From contig NZ_JARGER010000008.1 in the NCBI RefSeq assembly GCF_029210375.1, positions 84,348-135,466 of the forward strand: a DNA stretch of 51,119 nucleotides. The letters run 5' to 3'. The stretch comes from Nocardioides sp. YIM 152315. GTDB taxonomy: Bacteria; Actinomycetota; Actinomycetes; Propionibacteriales; Nocardioidaceae. Made by a program: the position numbers and the translations under genes. The first letter of the stretch is position 1, and the number at the start of each line of letters is the position of its first letter. Positions 25,643 to 33,647 of this stretch are shown here, piece after piece. The notes below the pieces were generated by a model. It worked only from the letters and a program-made list of their open reading frames with translations. It was not told the DNA's origin and made no database searches.

Positions 25643-27118
25643 ATGAACCTGCTGATGCTGCTCGAGATGGTCGCCCAGGCTGACCCGGATCGAATCGCGG
25701 TCACCGCCGGTGATCGGAACGTTACCTACGGCGAACTCCTCCGACGTGCGTCTGAGCTGGCCGTCGAGATCCATCCTGACGATGCCGCCGCAGCGTACCT
25801 CGGCGAGAACTCGCCCGAGGCGGTGGCACTGCTCTTCGCGGCATCGATGAGAGGCGTTCCGTACGCGCCGATCAACTACCGCTGGACAGACACGCAGATC
25901 AACGAGGCGATCGGACGGATCGCACCGGTCTCCGTGCTCACCGACCAGAACTGCTCCCCTCGGGTCCGCACCGGTCCAGCCGTGCGCCGCATGGGACGGA
26001 CAGGTGCCACCACGGCGATAGCGGTGACGCCCGACCAGGATGCACCGGGCGTGCTGCTCTTCACCAGCGGCACCACGTCGGCCCCCAAGGCTGCCGTCCT
26101 ACGCAATCGCCATCTCGTGCCGTACGTGCTCGATACGATCGACTTCCTCGGAGCCGGCGCTGATGAGGCGATCCTGGTATCGGTGCCGCCGTACCACATC
26201 GCGGCTGTCAGTTCGGTGCTGACATCGGTCTACTCGGGCCGTCGAATGGTTCAGCTCGCGTCCTTCGAACCCGATGAGTGGGTCCGGACGGCTCGCAGTG
26301 AACGCATCACCCAGGCCATGGTCGTGCCCACGATGCTGAATCGGATCCTCGACGTCATCGACAGCGACGGCGGTGGACTCCCGGACCTGCGACACCTCTC
26401 CTACGGGGGCGGCCGCATGCCGGCAGCGGTGGTCGAGCGGGCGATGCGGCTGCTGCCCACGCTCAACCTGGTGAACGCCTACGGCCTGACCGAGACCAGC
26501 TCGACGATCACCCTTCTCTCGCCCGAAGACCACCGAATCGCTGCGTCGAGCACCGACCCCGCGGTTCGCGCCCGCCTGGGATCCGTCGGTCGAGCCCTCC
26601 CCTCGGTCGAGATCGAGATCCGGGACGAGACCGGTTCGTCACTTCCAGCAGGACGTTCCGGCGAGATCTTCGTGCGAGGCGACCAGGTCTCCGGGGAGTA
26701 CCTCTCCCATCAGGCTACGGACGCCGAGGGTTGGTACCCGACCCGCGACCGCGGCTACCTGGACGGTGCGGGATTCCTCTTCCTCGAGGGGCGAGCCGAC
26801 GACGTCATCGTCCGGGGAGGCGAGAACCTCTCACCCGCTCAGATCGAGGACCGCCTTGTCGCCCACCCCGCGGTCGCTGACGCCGCAGTCATCGGAGTGC
26901 CCGACCTCGAGTGGGGCGAGCGGGTCGAGGGGTTCGTCGTCCTCGACGACGAAGCCGTCCGTCCCGAAGCGCTGCAGGAATGGGTGAGAGCAGAACTCCG
27001 GTCGAGCAAGGTGCCGGCCCAAATCCACGTGGTCGACGCGCTTCCCTACAACGAGACCGGCAAGGTGCTTCGCCGCGAGCTCCGCGCCAGGTTGGCCCAC
27101 GAAGGAGCCCTCGGCTGA
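25643..27118 (+). CDS. AMP-dependent acyl-CoA synthetase/ligase
   Basis: A 491-aa ANL enzyme. It contains LLFTSGTTSAPKAAVLRNRH, NAYGLTETSS, a TRDRG variant of the usual TGD motif, FLEGRADDVIVRGGENLSPAQIED and the terminal NETGKVLRREL with the adenylation lysine. It is shorter than the ligase at 3288. It follows the 97-aa protein by 6 nt and overlaps the SDR by 1 nt (TGATG). It activates a carboxylate of the pathway, possibly the substrate of the kinase/ACAD route. Confidence 0.87.
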   Translation: MNLLMLLEMVAQADPDRIAVTAGDRNVTYGELLRRASELAVEIHPDDAAAAYLGENSPEAVALLFAASMRGVPYAPINYRWTDTQINEAIGRIAPVSVLTDQNCSPRVRTGPAVRRMGRTGATTAIAVTPDQDAPGVLLFTSGTTSAPKAAVLRNRHLVPYVLDTIDFLGAGADEAILVSVPPYHIAAVSSVLTSVYSGRRMVQLASFEPDEWVRTARSERITQAMVVPTMLNRILDVIDSDGGGLPDLRHLSYGGGRMPAAVVERAMRLLPTLNLVNAYGLTETSSTITLLSPEDHRIAASSTDPAVRARLGSVGRALPSVEIEIRDETGSSLPAGRSGEIFVRGDQVSGEYLSHQATDAEGWYPTRDRGYLDGAGFLFLEGRADDVIVRGGENLSPAQIEDRLVAHPAVADAAVIGVPDLEWGERVEGFVVLDDEAVRPEALQEWVRAELRSSKVPAQIHVVDALPYNETGKVLRRELRARLAHEGALG

Positions 27119-28011
27119 TGGGGATCTGTGAGAACCGCGTCGTCGTCGTCACCGGGGCGGGGGCAGGTATCGGACGCGAGCACGCACTGGAGTTCGCGCG
27201 ACAAGGCGCCCGTGTCGTCGTGAACGACGTCGCCGACCCGGCGCCGGTCGTGAAGGAGATCGAAGAACTCGGGGGCGAGGCCGTGGCTAGCACCCACGAC
27301 GTGGGCGACTGGGACCAAGCCCGACAGCTGGTCCACACTGCTCTCGAGGCGTTCGGAAACGTCCACACCATCGTGAACAACGCCGGAATCCTCCGCGACA
27401 AGATGCTCGTGAACATGACCGTCGAGCAGTGGGACGCCGTCATTCGCGTGCACCTGCGAGGCACGTTCTGCGTCACACGCCATGCAGTCGATCACTGGAG
27501 GGCCATGCAAAAGGCCGGGACGCCGGTCGCAGAGCCACGAATCGTCAACACCTCCTCACCATCCGGCCTGTTCGGAAACGTGGGGCAGTGCAACTACGGC
27601 GCTGCAAAGGCCGCAATCGCGAGCTTCACAGTGATCGCCGCCGACGAGCTGTCACGTCTCGACGTCTGCGTCAACGCCATCGCCCCGACCGCGTTGACCG
27701 ATATGACGGCGGGTCTCGACGCCTACGTCGCCCACGTGCGGGCCGAGGAGGAGCGCACTGGGTTCGACGCTGGATCGCCCGCCAACATCGCACCGCTGGT
27801 CGCCTACCTCGGAAGTGGCGAGTGCGTGGGTATCACCGGCCGCGTCTTCACCGTGAAGGGCGGCGAGATCGCTGTCGCCGAGACCTGGGTGAAAGGTCCC
27901 GCCCGGGCGAAGATCGGTCGGTGGGAGGTCGCTGAGATCGGCGGCATGCTCCCCGAGCTGGTGGCAAGCGCACGACCGAACACGCGGATCGACGGGACGC
28001 CGCGGTCATGA
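27118..28011 (+). CDS. SDR oxidoreductase, probable (3R)-hydroxyacyl-CoA dehydrogenase
   Basis: A 297-aa SDR. The cofactor motif is VTGAGAGIGREHALEFA with Asp in VVNDVAD (NAD preference). NNAGILRDKML and the active site S...YGAAKAAI (NTSSPSG ... CNYGAAK) follow. The sequence resembles the dehydrogenase domain of multifunctional enzyme type 2, which pairs with a MaoC-type (R)-hydratase. A MaoC gene follows with a 4-nt overlap. ATG 27118 overlaps the ligase stop by 1 nt; the longer frame upstream lies inside the ligase gene. Confidence 0.87.
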   Translation: MGICENRVVVVTGAGAGIGREHALEFARQGARVVVNDVADPAPVVKEIEELGGEAVASTHDVGDWDQARQLVHTALEAFGNVHTIVNNAGILRDKMLVNMTVEQWDAVIRVHLRGTFCVTRHAVDHWRAMQKAGTPVAEPRIVNTSSPSGLFGNVGQCNYGAAKAAIASFTVIAADELSRLDVCVNAIAPTALTDMTAGLDAYVAHVRAEEERTGFDAGSPANIAPLVAYLGSGECVGITGRVFTVKGGEIAVAETWVKGPARAKIGRWEVAEIGGMLPELVASARPNTRIDGTPRS

Positions 28012-28505
28012 ATCCTGAGACGTCGGCGAACACCTCGGCGCCGGCCCCGGCGGGCCGGGTCTTCGACGGGATCGACGAGTTCCGTTCCGCCGTGGGCGAG
28101 GAGCTAGGGCTCGGTGAGTGGTACGAGATCACTCAGGAGCAGGTCAACGCCTTTGCCGACGTGACCGAGGACTGGCAGTGGATCCACGTCGACATCGAGC
28201 GAAGCCAGGCCGGCCCGTACGGCGCCACAGTCGCGCACGGCTACCTCACCCTGGCGCTCATCCCGCGACTAGGTGGCGGGATCTTCCGCGTCAGCGGACC
28301 GCGCATGGCGGTCAACTACGGAACGAACAAGGTGCGCTTCCCACATCCGGTCACAGTGGGCTCTCGCATCAGGGCTCGCGCAACCTTGGCCGAGGTGACT
28401 GATGTACCTGCCGGCGTTCAGGCAGTCGTGCGCTACACCATCGAGATCGATGGTCAGGACAAGCCCGCCTGCGTCGCTGAGACCGTGCGTGTACTCGTGA
28501 TGTGA
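28008..28505 (+). CDS. MaoC-family (R)-enoyl-CoA hydratase
   Basis: A 165-aa hot-dog-fold hydratase. The hydratase-2 motif is ITQEQVNAFADVTEDWQWIHVD, followed by GPYGATVAHGYLTLALI, with the catalytic Asp/His in that stretch. It hydrates trans-enoyl-CoA to (R)-hydroxyacyl-CoA, the substrate expected for the SDR encoded just upstream. It is the last gene of the 24202-28505 operon and converges with the MFS gene. Confidence 0.9.
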   Translation: MNPETSANTSAPAPAGRVFDGIDEFRSAVGEELGLGEWYEITQEQVNAFADVTEDWQWIHVDIERSQAGPYGATVAHGYLTLALIPRLGGGIFRVSGPRMAVNYGTNKVRFPHPVTVGSRIRARATLAEVTDVPAGVQAVVRYTIEIDGQDKPACVAETVRVLVM

Positions 28506-28537
28506 CGGCAACAGTGAAGCGTCTCGCCGACGAGCCT

Positions 28538-29760
28538 TCACGAGACCGCCTCGGATGAATGCGTGACGAGAGCCGGCGCCACGATCCTGGCGTTGAACCG
28601 GAGAAAGACGAACCCGGCCAGAACCACGAGGACCGACAGTCCGAGGTACATGTGGGCGTACCCGGTCCACGGGATGAGCAGTCCGAGAAGGCTCGGGCCG
28701 AACGCGACCGCTGCGTCTAGCGCGAGGTAGAAGGTGGAGACAGTCAGTGGCAGGCGCCCCTGAGGCGCGTGCGCCACCGCCAGCACTGTGGACACGCAGA
28801 GCACGGACCCATGCCGAGTCCACAGAGCATCCCAGCCACCATGAGTGTCGCGCCGGTCTCGGCAAGGCCGGTGGTGCCGACGCCGAGCGCCAGCACCGCG
28901 ATGGCCGGCAGCATCACCGTTCGCACATCCCGCCGATCCACAGCGCGTCCCGTCAGAGGGCGGGCCAAGATGACCATTGTCGAGTAGGCGATGAAGAACC
29001 ATGGTGCCCACGCGGCCAGTCCGCGATCACGAGTTGCGGCATCCATGAACCCGAAAAGGCCCGCGTAGGCAAAGCCGACCAGGGCGATGACGGCACACAA
29101 GCCGAAGACGCGAGGTTCAACGAATCTCCGGACGCCTCGGCCGCGGTCAACAGGGGCCTCGTCGACGATCGGCCGCCGGGGAATCGCCAGCGCCGCCAGC
29201 GTGCCGAGCAGCCCGCACGCCGTGACGATCAGCAGGACTGCGTCGTATCCCAGCTTGCGTGCGACGAACAGTCCCAGCGCGGGACCGACGGCGGCCGCGA
29301 GGCTGTTGCTGAGACCGAATAGGCCGGTCGCGGACCCTCGACGGCCAGTGGGCATCGCGCTGACGGCGATGACCAGGGTGGCCGTCGTTGCGACCGCGAA
29401 AGCAGCACCGCTGAGGAATCGCAGTGCGGAGAAGGTGAGGACATCGATGGGGAGGAGGCACGTGGCGGTGCCCGCGCTGGTGATCGTCGTCGCCGCCAGG
29501 ACCGCTCCGCGGAGGGGCCGACCGCGTAGAAGGATGCCGACAAAGGGGCGTACGGCAACCGCGCCGATCAAGAGCGCGCCAGCGGCGAAACCGCCCAGAG
29601 TCAAGGACGCGCCGTACCGATCGGCTGCGAGAAGCACCGTGATCGGGACCAGCATGAAGAAGTTGAGCGGCATGAAGAAGTTCACCAATGCCGCACTGAC
29701 GAACTGAGTACTGCCCACCCGGTAGGTCGCGACAACCGACGGACCCGCCGCGTTCGTCAT
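28538..29760 (-). pseudogene. MFS transporter with a single frameshift
   Basis: The first about 315 codons (from ATG 29760) encode MFS transmembrane helices (VNFFMPLNFFMLVPITVLLAADRYG; ALLIGAVAVRPFVG; ATGLFGLSNSLAAAVGPALG), breaking after CGLGMG. The next frame continues at once with SVLCVSTVLAVAHAPQGRLP and the last two helices to a stop at 28538. The break is at the CCC run 28808-28810 (GGG on the coding strand); one extra G restores a single frame of about 407 aa. It may be a real mutation, phase variation or a sequencing error. ATG 29760 overlaps the stop of the SnoaL-like gene. It was probably an importer or exporter for the pathway. Confidence 0.8.
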
Positions 29761-30131
29761 GCACTAGCGGGGGAGGAGTGCCAGGCCACGTGGCGCCACC
29801 CCTCGTCACCCGCTTGACACCAAACTGCGGTGTAGCGAATTTGGGTGACAAACTGCTTTCCGCCAGCCTCAGTGGTCAACTCTGCTCGGCCGCAGGCGAT
29901 CGCTGCGTTGTCGTGGAGAGCGAGAGTCTCGTCCGAAGTCTCGATCGCGACGTAACGCATGGCGCCGGACGAGAGGCGAGCGAGGAAGGCCTCCTTCGAG
30001 TCGACCAGCCCATTCGAATGCGTGTAAGCGAGTCGATCATCGAGGAGGGCCGCCAGCGCGACCGTGTCGTTCGACCGCAGCGCTTCCCACCGGTCGAGCT
30101 CGCACGAAGCCACGTCAGCATCCATAGCCAT
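29757..30131 (-). CDS. SnoaL-like / DUF4440 NTF2-fold protein
   Basis: A 124-aa NTF2-fold protein: helices DRWEALRSNDTVALAALLDDRLAYTHSNG, then strands with ETSDETLALHDNAAIACGRAEL and TQIRYTAVWCQAGDEGWRHVAWHSS. TAATTT (30143-30138) lies exactly 6 nt before ATG 30131, so translation is probably leaderless. The stop overlaps the MFS start. It shares a divergent promoter region and an operator with the LLM gene. The function is not assignable; the family includes enzymes and sensors. Confidence 0.82.
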   Translation of the reverse strand: MAMDADVASCELDRWEALRSNDTVALAALLDDRLAYTHSNGLVDSKEAFLARLSSGAMRYVAIETSDETLALHDNAAIACGRAELTTEAGGKQFVTQIRYTAVWCQAGDEGWRHVAWHSSPASA

Positions 30132-30137
30132 AGGGCC

Positions 30138-30162
30138 AAATTATCATGAGGAATGCTACTCT
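30138..30162. promoter_or_regulatory. Operator copy 5 between divergent SnoaL-like and LLM genes
   Basis: AATTATCATGAGGAATG (30139-30155) is a copy of the shared operator with core TCATGA at 30144-30149. On the minus strand it overlaps TAATTT (30143-30138), the -10 of the leaderless SnoaL-like gene. On the plus strand TACTCT (30157-30162) is the candidate -10 for the LLM gene at 30208. Confidence 0.6.
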
Positions 30163-30207
30163 GGCGATCCCTGCTCCTCGTGGAGTCCGGAGACCAAGGG
30201 AGAATTC

Positions 30208-31251
30208 GTGCGTTGGGGACTGATGTTCGCTGGGGGTGGCGGCATGCGGGTCCAGGACATGGTGGAGGTCGCGCGTGCAGCCGACGATCGGGGCTTCAGC
30301 GGCGTCTACCTGCCCGAAGCCTGGAGGTCGGCGTTTGTGGCGATGACGGCAGTCGCGGCCGCAACAGGGGGTGGCCGCGGGAGGATCGAGCTCGGCCCCT
30401 ACGTGCTGAACGCGCACGCCCATTCGCCGCTGTTCACCGGGATCGCTGCGGTCGACCTCGACGAGTTCTCGGGAGGTCGACTCGTCCTTGGTGTCGGTAG
30501 CGGGAACAGGGTCACCAATGAGCAGTACCAAGGCATTCCAGTTGAGCGTCCTCTTGCGAAGATGCGTGACTTCATCGAAGTCGTCAATCGAGTCAAGCGC
30601 GCCGGCATCGGCGATCGAGTCGACTTCGAAGGGCCCGTTCACCAGACTGCCGGCTGGTACTCGCAGGTGCAACCGGTCCGCAACGATCTACCGGTGGTAC
30701 TCGCGGCCACCTCGCCGAAGATGACCCAGCTAGCAGCGGAGGTCGCTGACGGCATCGCCATGGGAAGCCTCCTGTCGGTCGAGTACGTCGCGGACGTCGC
30801 CGCCCGATGCCGGGCCATCGCGGAGCGCCCATTCCGCGTCATGGTCTCCGCTTTCGTATCGCCGAGCGCCGACCGACGGGAAGCGCGCGACGCAGCCCGC
30901 ACTGCTGTCGTCAACCTCTACGCTGGGAAGCCGCACCCGCACTACGACAGCCTGCTGCGTCAGCAGGGCTTCGCCGATGTCGCGAACGCCATCAGCGTCG
31001 CCGTCGGCGCCGGCGACCTCGACGCCGCGCGCGCGGCTGTGAGCGACGACGTCGTCGATCGGCTCACCATCGCGGGTACGCCGGAGGAGTGCAGGCATCG
31101 GATCATGGCCTACGCGCCTCATGCCGACGACCTCATCCTTGTGAACGTCGCCGGGATGCGGTTCCAGGCAGGAGCACATGGCGGCGGGAAGGCTCCTCGC
31201 GGCGACCTGAACGCGTCGTTCGAACCGATCCTGGCGCTCCGGGACGCTTAG
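30208..31251 (+). CDS. LLM-class flavin/F420-dependent oxidoreductase
   Basis: A 347-aa luciferase-like protein. It begins VRWGLMFAGGGGMRVQDMVEVARAADDRGFSGVYLPE, with LGVGSGNRVTNEQYQGIPVERPLAKMRDFI and VLAATSPKMTQLAAEVADGIAMG later, typical of F420-dependent methylenetetrahydromethanopterin reductase-like proteins. GTG 30208 with AAGGGAG upstream is chosen; the longer frame crosses the promoter and operator. It may be a hydride-transfer or monooxygenase step of the pathway. It opens the plus-strand operon to 35059. Confidence 0.86.
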   Translation: MRWGLMFAGGGGMRVQDMVEVARAADDRGFSGVYLPEAWRSAFVAMTAVAAATGGGRGRIELGPYVLNAHAHSPLFTGIAAVDLDEFSGGRLVLGVGSGNRVTNEQYQGIPVERPLAKMRDFIEVVNRVKRAGIGDRVDFEGPVHQTAGWYSQVQPVRNDLPVVLAATSPKMTQLAAEVADGIAMGSLLSVEYVADVAARCRAIAERPFRVMVSAFVSPSADRREARDAARTAVVNLYAGKPHPHYDSLLRQQGFADVANAISVAVGAGDLDAARAAVSDDVVDRLTIAGTPEECRHRIMAYAPHADDLILVNVAGMRFQAGAHGGGKAPRGDLNASFEPILALRDA

Positions 31252-31309
31252 CATGGCCACAGTGGCGTTCTTCCAGCCCGGACGCCGCTAGGTGCGAGGA
31301 GGAGCGGTC

Positions 31310-32347
31310 ATGCGTTGTTCGCTCGCCGAACTCATCGACCAAGCAGCTGACCCTCGCTCGCTATGGCGAGTCACGCCGAACGGTGATCCAGAAGTGCCGA
31401 TGCTCGTCGTCGACCTGGACGGCATCAGAGGCTCAGACTGGGGCCACCCCTCACTGAGGAGGCTTCTCCACGTTCTAGACGAACCAACCCCCGTCATCCT
31501 CGGAGTCGCCAGCGAGCCCCTCCCGGCGGAAGGCGCTCCGCTACTAGAGCGCCTTACCCTCACTCTGGCACCTGGAGGGCCGGGCCAAACGTGGGTCCCG
31601 AGCGCTGATGTCGACGCGATTGCAACCGCTGTCGCCCGTGCTCCTCGCGCCGCCAACACGCTTGCAGGACTCCTGCGTGTGACACCTCTACTGCCCGTTC
31701 CCGAAGCGCTCGTGGCCGAGTCGCTTGCATACTCGACACTCCTCGGTGGGCCCGAGTACGCCGCTTGGCGAGCGAGTGCCCCGCGCGGAGGTTTGCCCGA
31801 GGCTCGGGACCCAGTCGTGGTGGAGCGAGACGGCGACACGCTGCGCATCGCCTTGAGCCGACCTGAGCGTCACAATGCATTCAGTCGCGCAATGCGCGAT
31901 GGGCTCATCGATGCACTCGAGCTTGCGGCGTGGGACCCATCCGTCGGCAGCATCATCCTTAATGGTCGCGGGCCCTCCTTTTCCAGCGGCGGCGATCTCG
32001 ACGAGTTCGGGACGATCGCCGACGTGGCCACCGCGCACGGTGTCAGGATGGCGCGAAGCGCCGCGCTCGCCATGCATCGCGTTAGCGACCGTGTCGAGGT
32101 CCGCACGCACGGAGCGGTGATCGGTGCTGGGGTCGAGATCTCTGCCTTTGCTGCACGGGTTCTTGGCGACGAGACGAGCTGGTTCTCACTGCCGGAACTG
32201 TCGATGGGGCTGGTCCCCGGTGCTGGCGGCACCGTCAGCGTGCCCCGCCGCATCGGACGCTGGCGAACCGCTTGGCTAGTCCTCAGTGGCGAGCGCCTCG
32301 ACCTCACTACCGCCCTCGAGTGGGGCCTGGTGGACGGGCATGCTTGA
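31310..32347 (+). CDS. Enoyl-CoA hydratase/isomerase family protein with N-terminal extension
   Basis: A 345-aa protein. Residues about 170-345 are a crotonase core (VVVERDGDTLRIALSRPERHNAFSRAMRDGL; RGPSFSSGGDLDEFG; THGAVIGAGVEISAFAARVL; LPELSMGLVPGAGGT). Residues 1-165 have a weak crotonase-like look (EVPMLVVDLDGIRGSD; VLDEPTPVILGVAS) and may be a decayed repeat. ATG 31310 follows GGAGGAG. It ends inside the start of the next CoA transferase (8-nt overlap). The two probably work together. Confidence 0.8.
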   Translation: MRCSLAELIDQAADPRSLWRVTPNGDPEVPMLVVDLDGIRGSDWGHPSLRRLLHVLDEPTPVILGVASEPLPAEGAPLLERLTLTLAPGGPGQTWVPSADVDAIATAVARAPRAANTLAGLLRVTPLLPVPEALVAESLAYSTLLGGPEYAAWRASAPRGGLPEARDPVVVERDGDTLRIALSRPERHNAFSRAMRDGLIDALELAAWDPSVGSIILNGRGPSFSSGGDLDEFGTIADVATAHGVRMARSAALAMHRVSDRVEVRTHGAVIGAGVEISAFAARVLGDETSWFSLPELSMGLVPGAGGTVSVPRRIGRWRTAWLVLSGERLDLTTALEWGLVDGHA

Positions 32348-33647
32348 GCAACCGGCGGATCTCACGCTGCCAGCAGCGAATACGGCACTCGAGAGGTGGG
32401 CGGCCTCGGGCGCAATGGCGTTGACCGGACGGCATGACGGGCCGCCGTTGGCATCGCCCGGCGACCCCGCAGGTCTCGTCGAAGGTGCTATCACTGAAGT
32501 CGCGCGCCAATGTGTGCAACGGACTGGTTTGCGCCCGTCCCTTCCGGGAGCCGAGCTCTTGGGCGAACGCGCCGCCCTGGCCGGCCTCACTCGCAACGCA
32601 CCGGCGTCATGCGGAGGAGGGTTCCGGTTTCTTCGGACGGTAGACGGATACCTCGGACTGTCGTTGGTTCGTGCGGCTGACCTCGAACTCGTTCCCGCTC
32701 TTGTCGAGTCCGACGACATTCGGAGATTTGGAGCCACCCCGACTCCGCAGCTGTGGGGTGCATTGGGAGATTGGGCCAGCGCGTATGAGACAACTGTGGC
32801 GGTCGACCGGGCGCGCCTCCTGGGGCTCGCCTGCTCAGCCACTCCCGCGGAACCCGCTCCGCTCCCGCTGGAAGAGGACGCACGAGATGTCGCTCGGGTG
32901 CTGCGGACCGGTGGGAGTCGCAACATGCCCGAGCGCCCGCTTGTCGTGGATTTCACCTCCCTGTGGGCTGGTCCGTTGTGCGCGCATCTTCTTGGCCGCT
33001 GCGACGTCGATGTCGTCAAGGTCGAGAGTCGGTTCCGTCCAGACGGTGCCCGACAAGGCTCCGCTGCCTTCTACGACCTCTTGCATGCGGGCCACTCCGC
33101 GGTCGCCGTCTCGCCTGACGACGAGAGGGACCGGGAGCGACTGCGCGCGCTCGTCGAGAGAGCAGACCTTGTCCTCGAGGCATCACGGCCTCGGGCACTC
33201 GAACGATGGGGCCTCTCAGCCTCCGAGGTCGTCGACGCCGGCACCACGTGGTTGTCGATCACCGCACGCGGACGATGCTCTGACACGGTCGGCTTCGGTG
33301 ACGACGTCGCTGCAGACGCTGGTCTCCTCGCGTGGGAGAGCGGGGAGCCACGCTTGTGCGGCGATGCTATCGCTGACCCTCTCACCGGAGCCGTTGCCGC
33401 AGCAACAGCCGGCGCCCTCCTTGCGGACGACCGTGCGAAGCTGGTCGAGGTCTCCATGCTCGATGTCGCCCGAGCAGCGCTGTTGCGACCCGGGTGCGGT
33501 GACCCTGAGGTCCGCCAGCTGGAAACGGGTACCTGGGTCGCCACCGGCGCTGACGGGCGAAGTCATCCTGTCCAGTTGCCGCGAGCGCGACACGTCGAAG
33601 GGGCGGCGGCCTCCGTCGGCCGTGACAATGACCGGTGGCTGCGATGA
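32340..33647 (+). CDS. CaiB/BaiF family III CoA transferase with N-terminal extension
   Basis: A 435-aa protein. From about residue 200 it has the family Rossmann start (PLVVDFTSLWAGPLCAHLLGRCDVDVVKVE) and D346 (IADPLTG) at the catalytic Asp position. Residues 1-190 carry a segment like the family's second domain (WAASGAMALTGRHDGPP), so the order of domains may be rearranged compared with classical enzymes. ATG 32340 is chosen; an upstream GTG-type frame lies inside the crotonase gene. It overlaps the amidohydrolase start (ATGA). Confidence 0.78.
   Translation: MLEQPADLTLPAANTALERWAASGAMALTGRHDGPPLASPGDPAGLVEGAITEVARQCVQRTGLRPSLPGAELLGERAALAGLTRNAPASCGGGFRFLRTVDGYLGLSLVRAADLELVPALVESDDIRRFGATPTPQLWGALGDWASAYETTVAVDRARLLGLACSATPAEPAPLPLEEDARDVARVLRTGGSRNMPERPLVVDFTSLWAGPLCAHLLGRCDVDVVKVESRFRPDGARQGSAAFYDLLHAGHSAVAVSPDDERDRERLRALVERADLVLEASRPRALERWGLSASEVVDAGTTWLSITARGRCSDTVGFGDDVAADAGLLAWESGEPRLCGDAIADPLTGAVAAATAGALLADDRAKLVEVSMLDVARAALLRPGCGDPEVRQLETGTWVATGADGRSHPVQLPRARHVEGAAASVGRDNDRWLR

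Noticed and set aside
26911..27117. Upstream extension of the SDR at 27118
   Set aside because: Lies within the ligase gene in another frame; the overlapping TGATG gives a normal SDR N-terminus.
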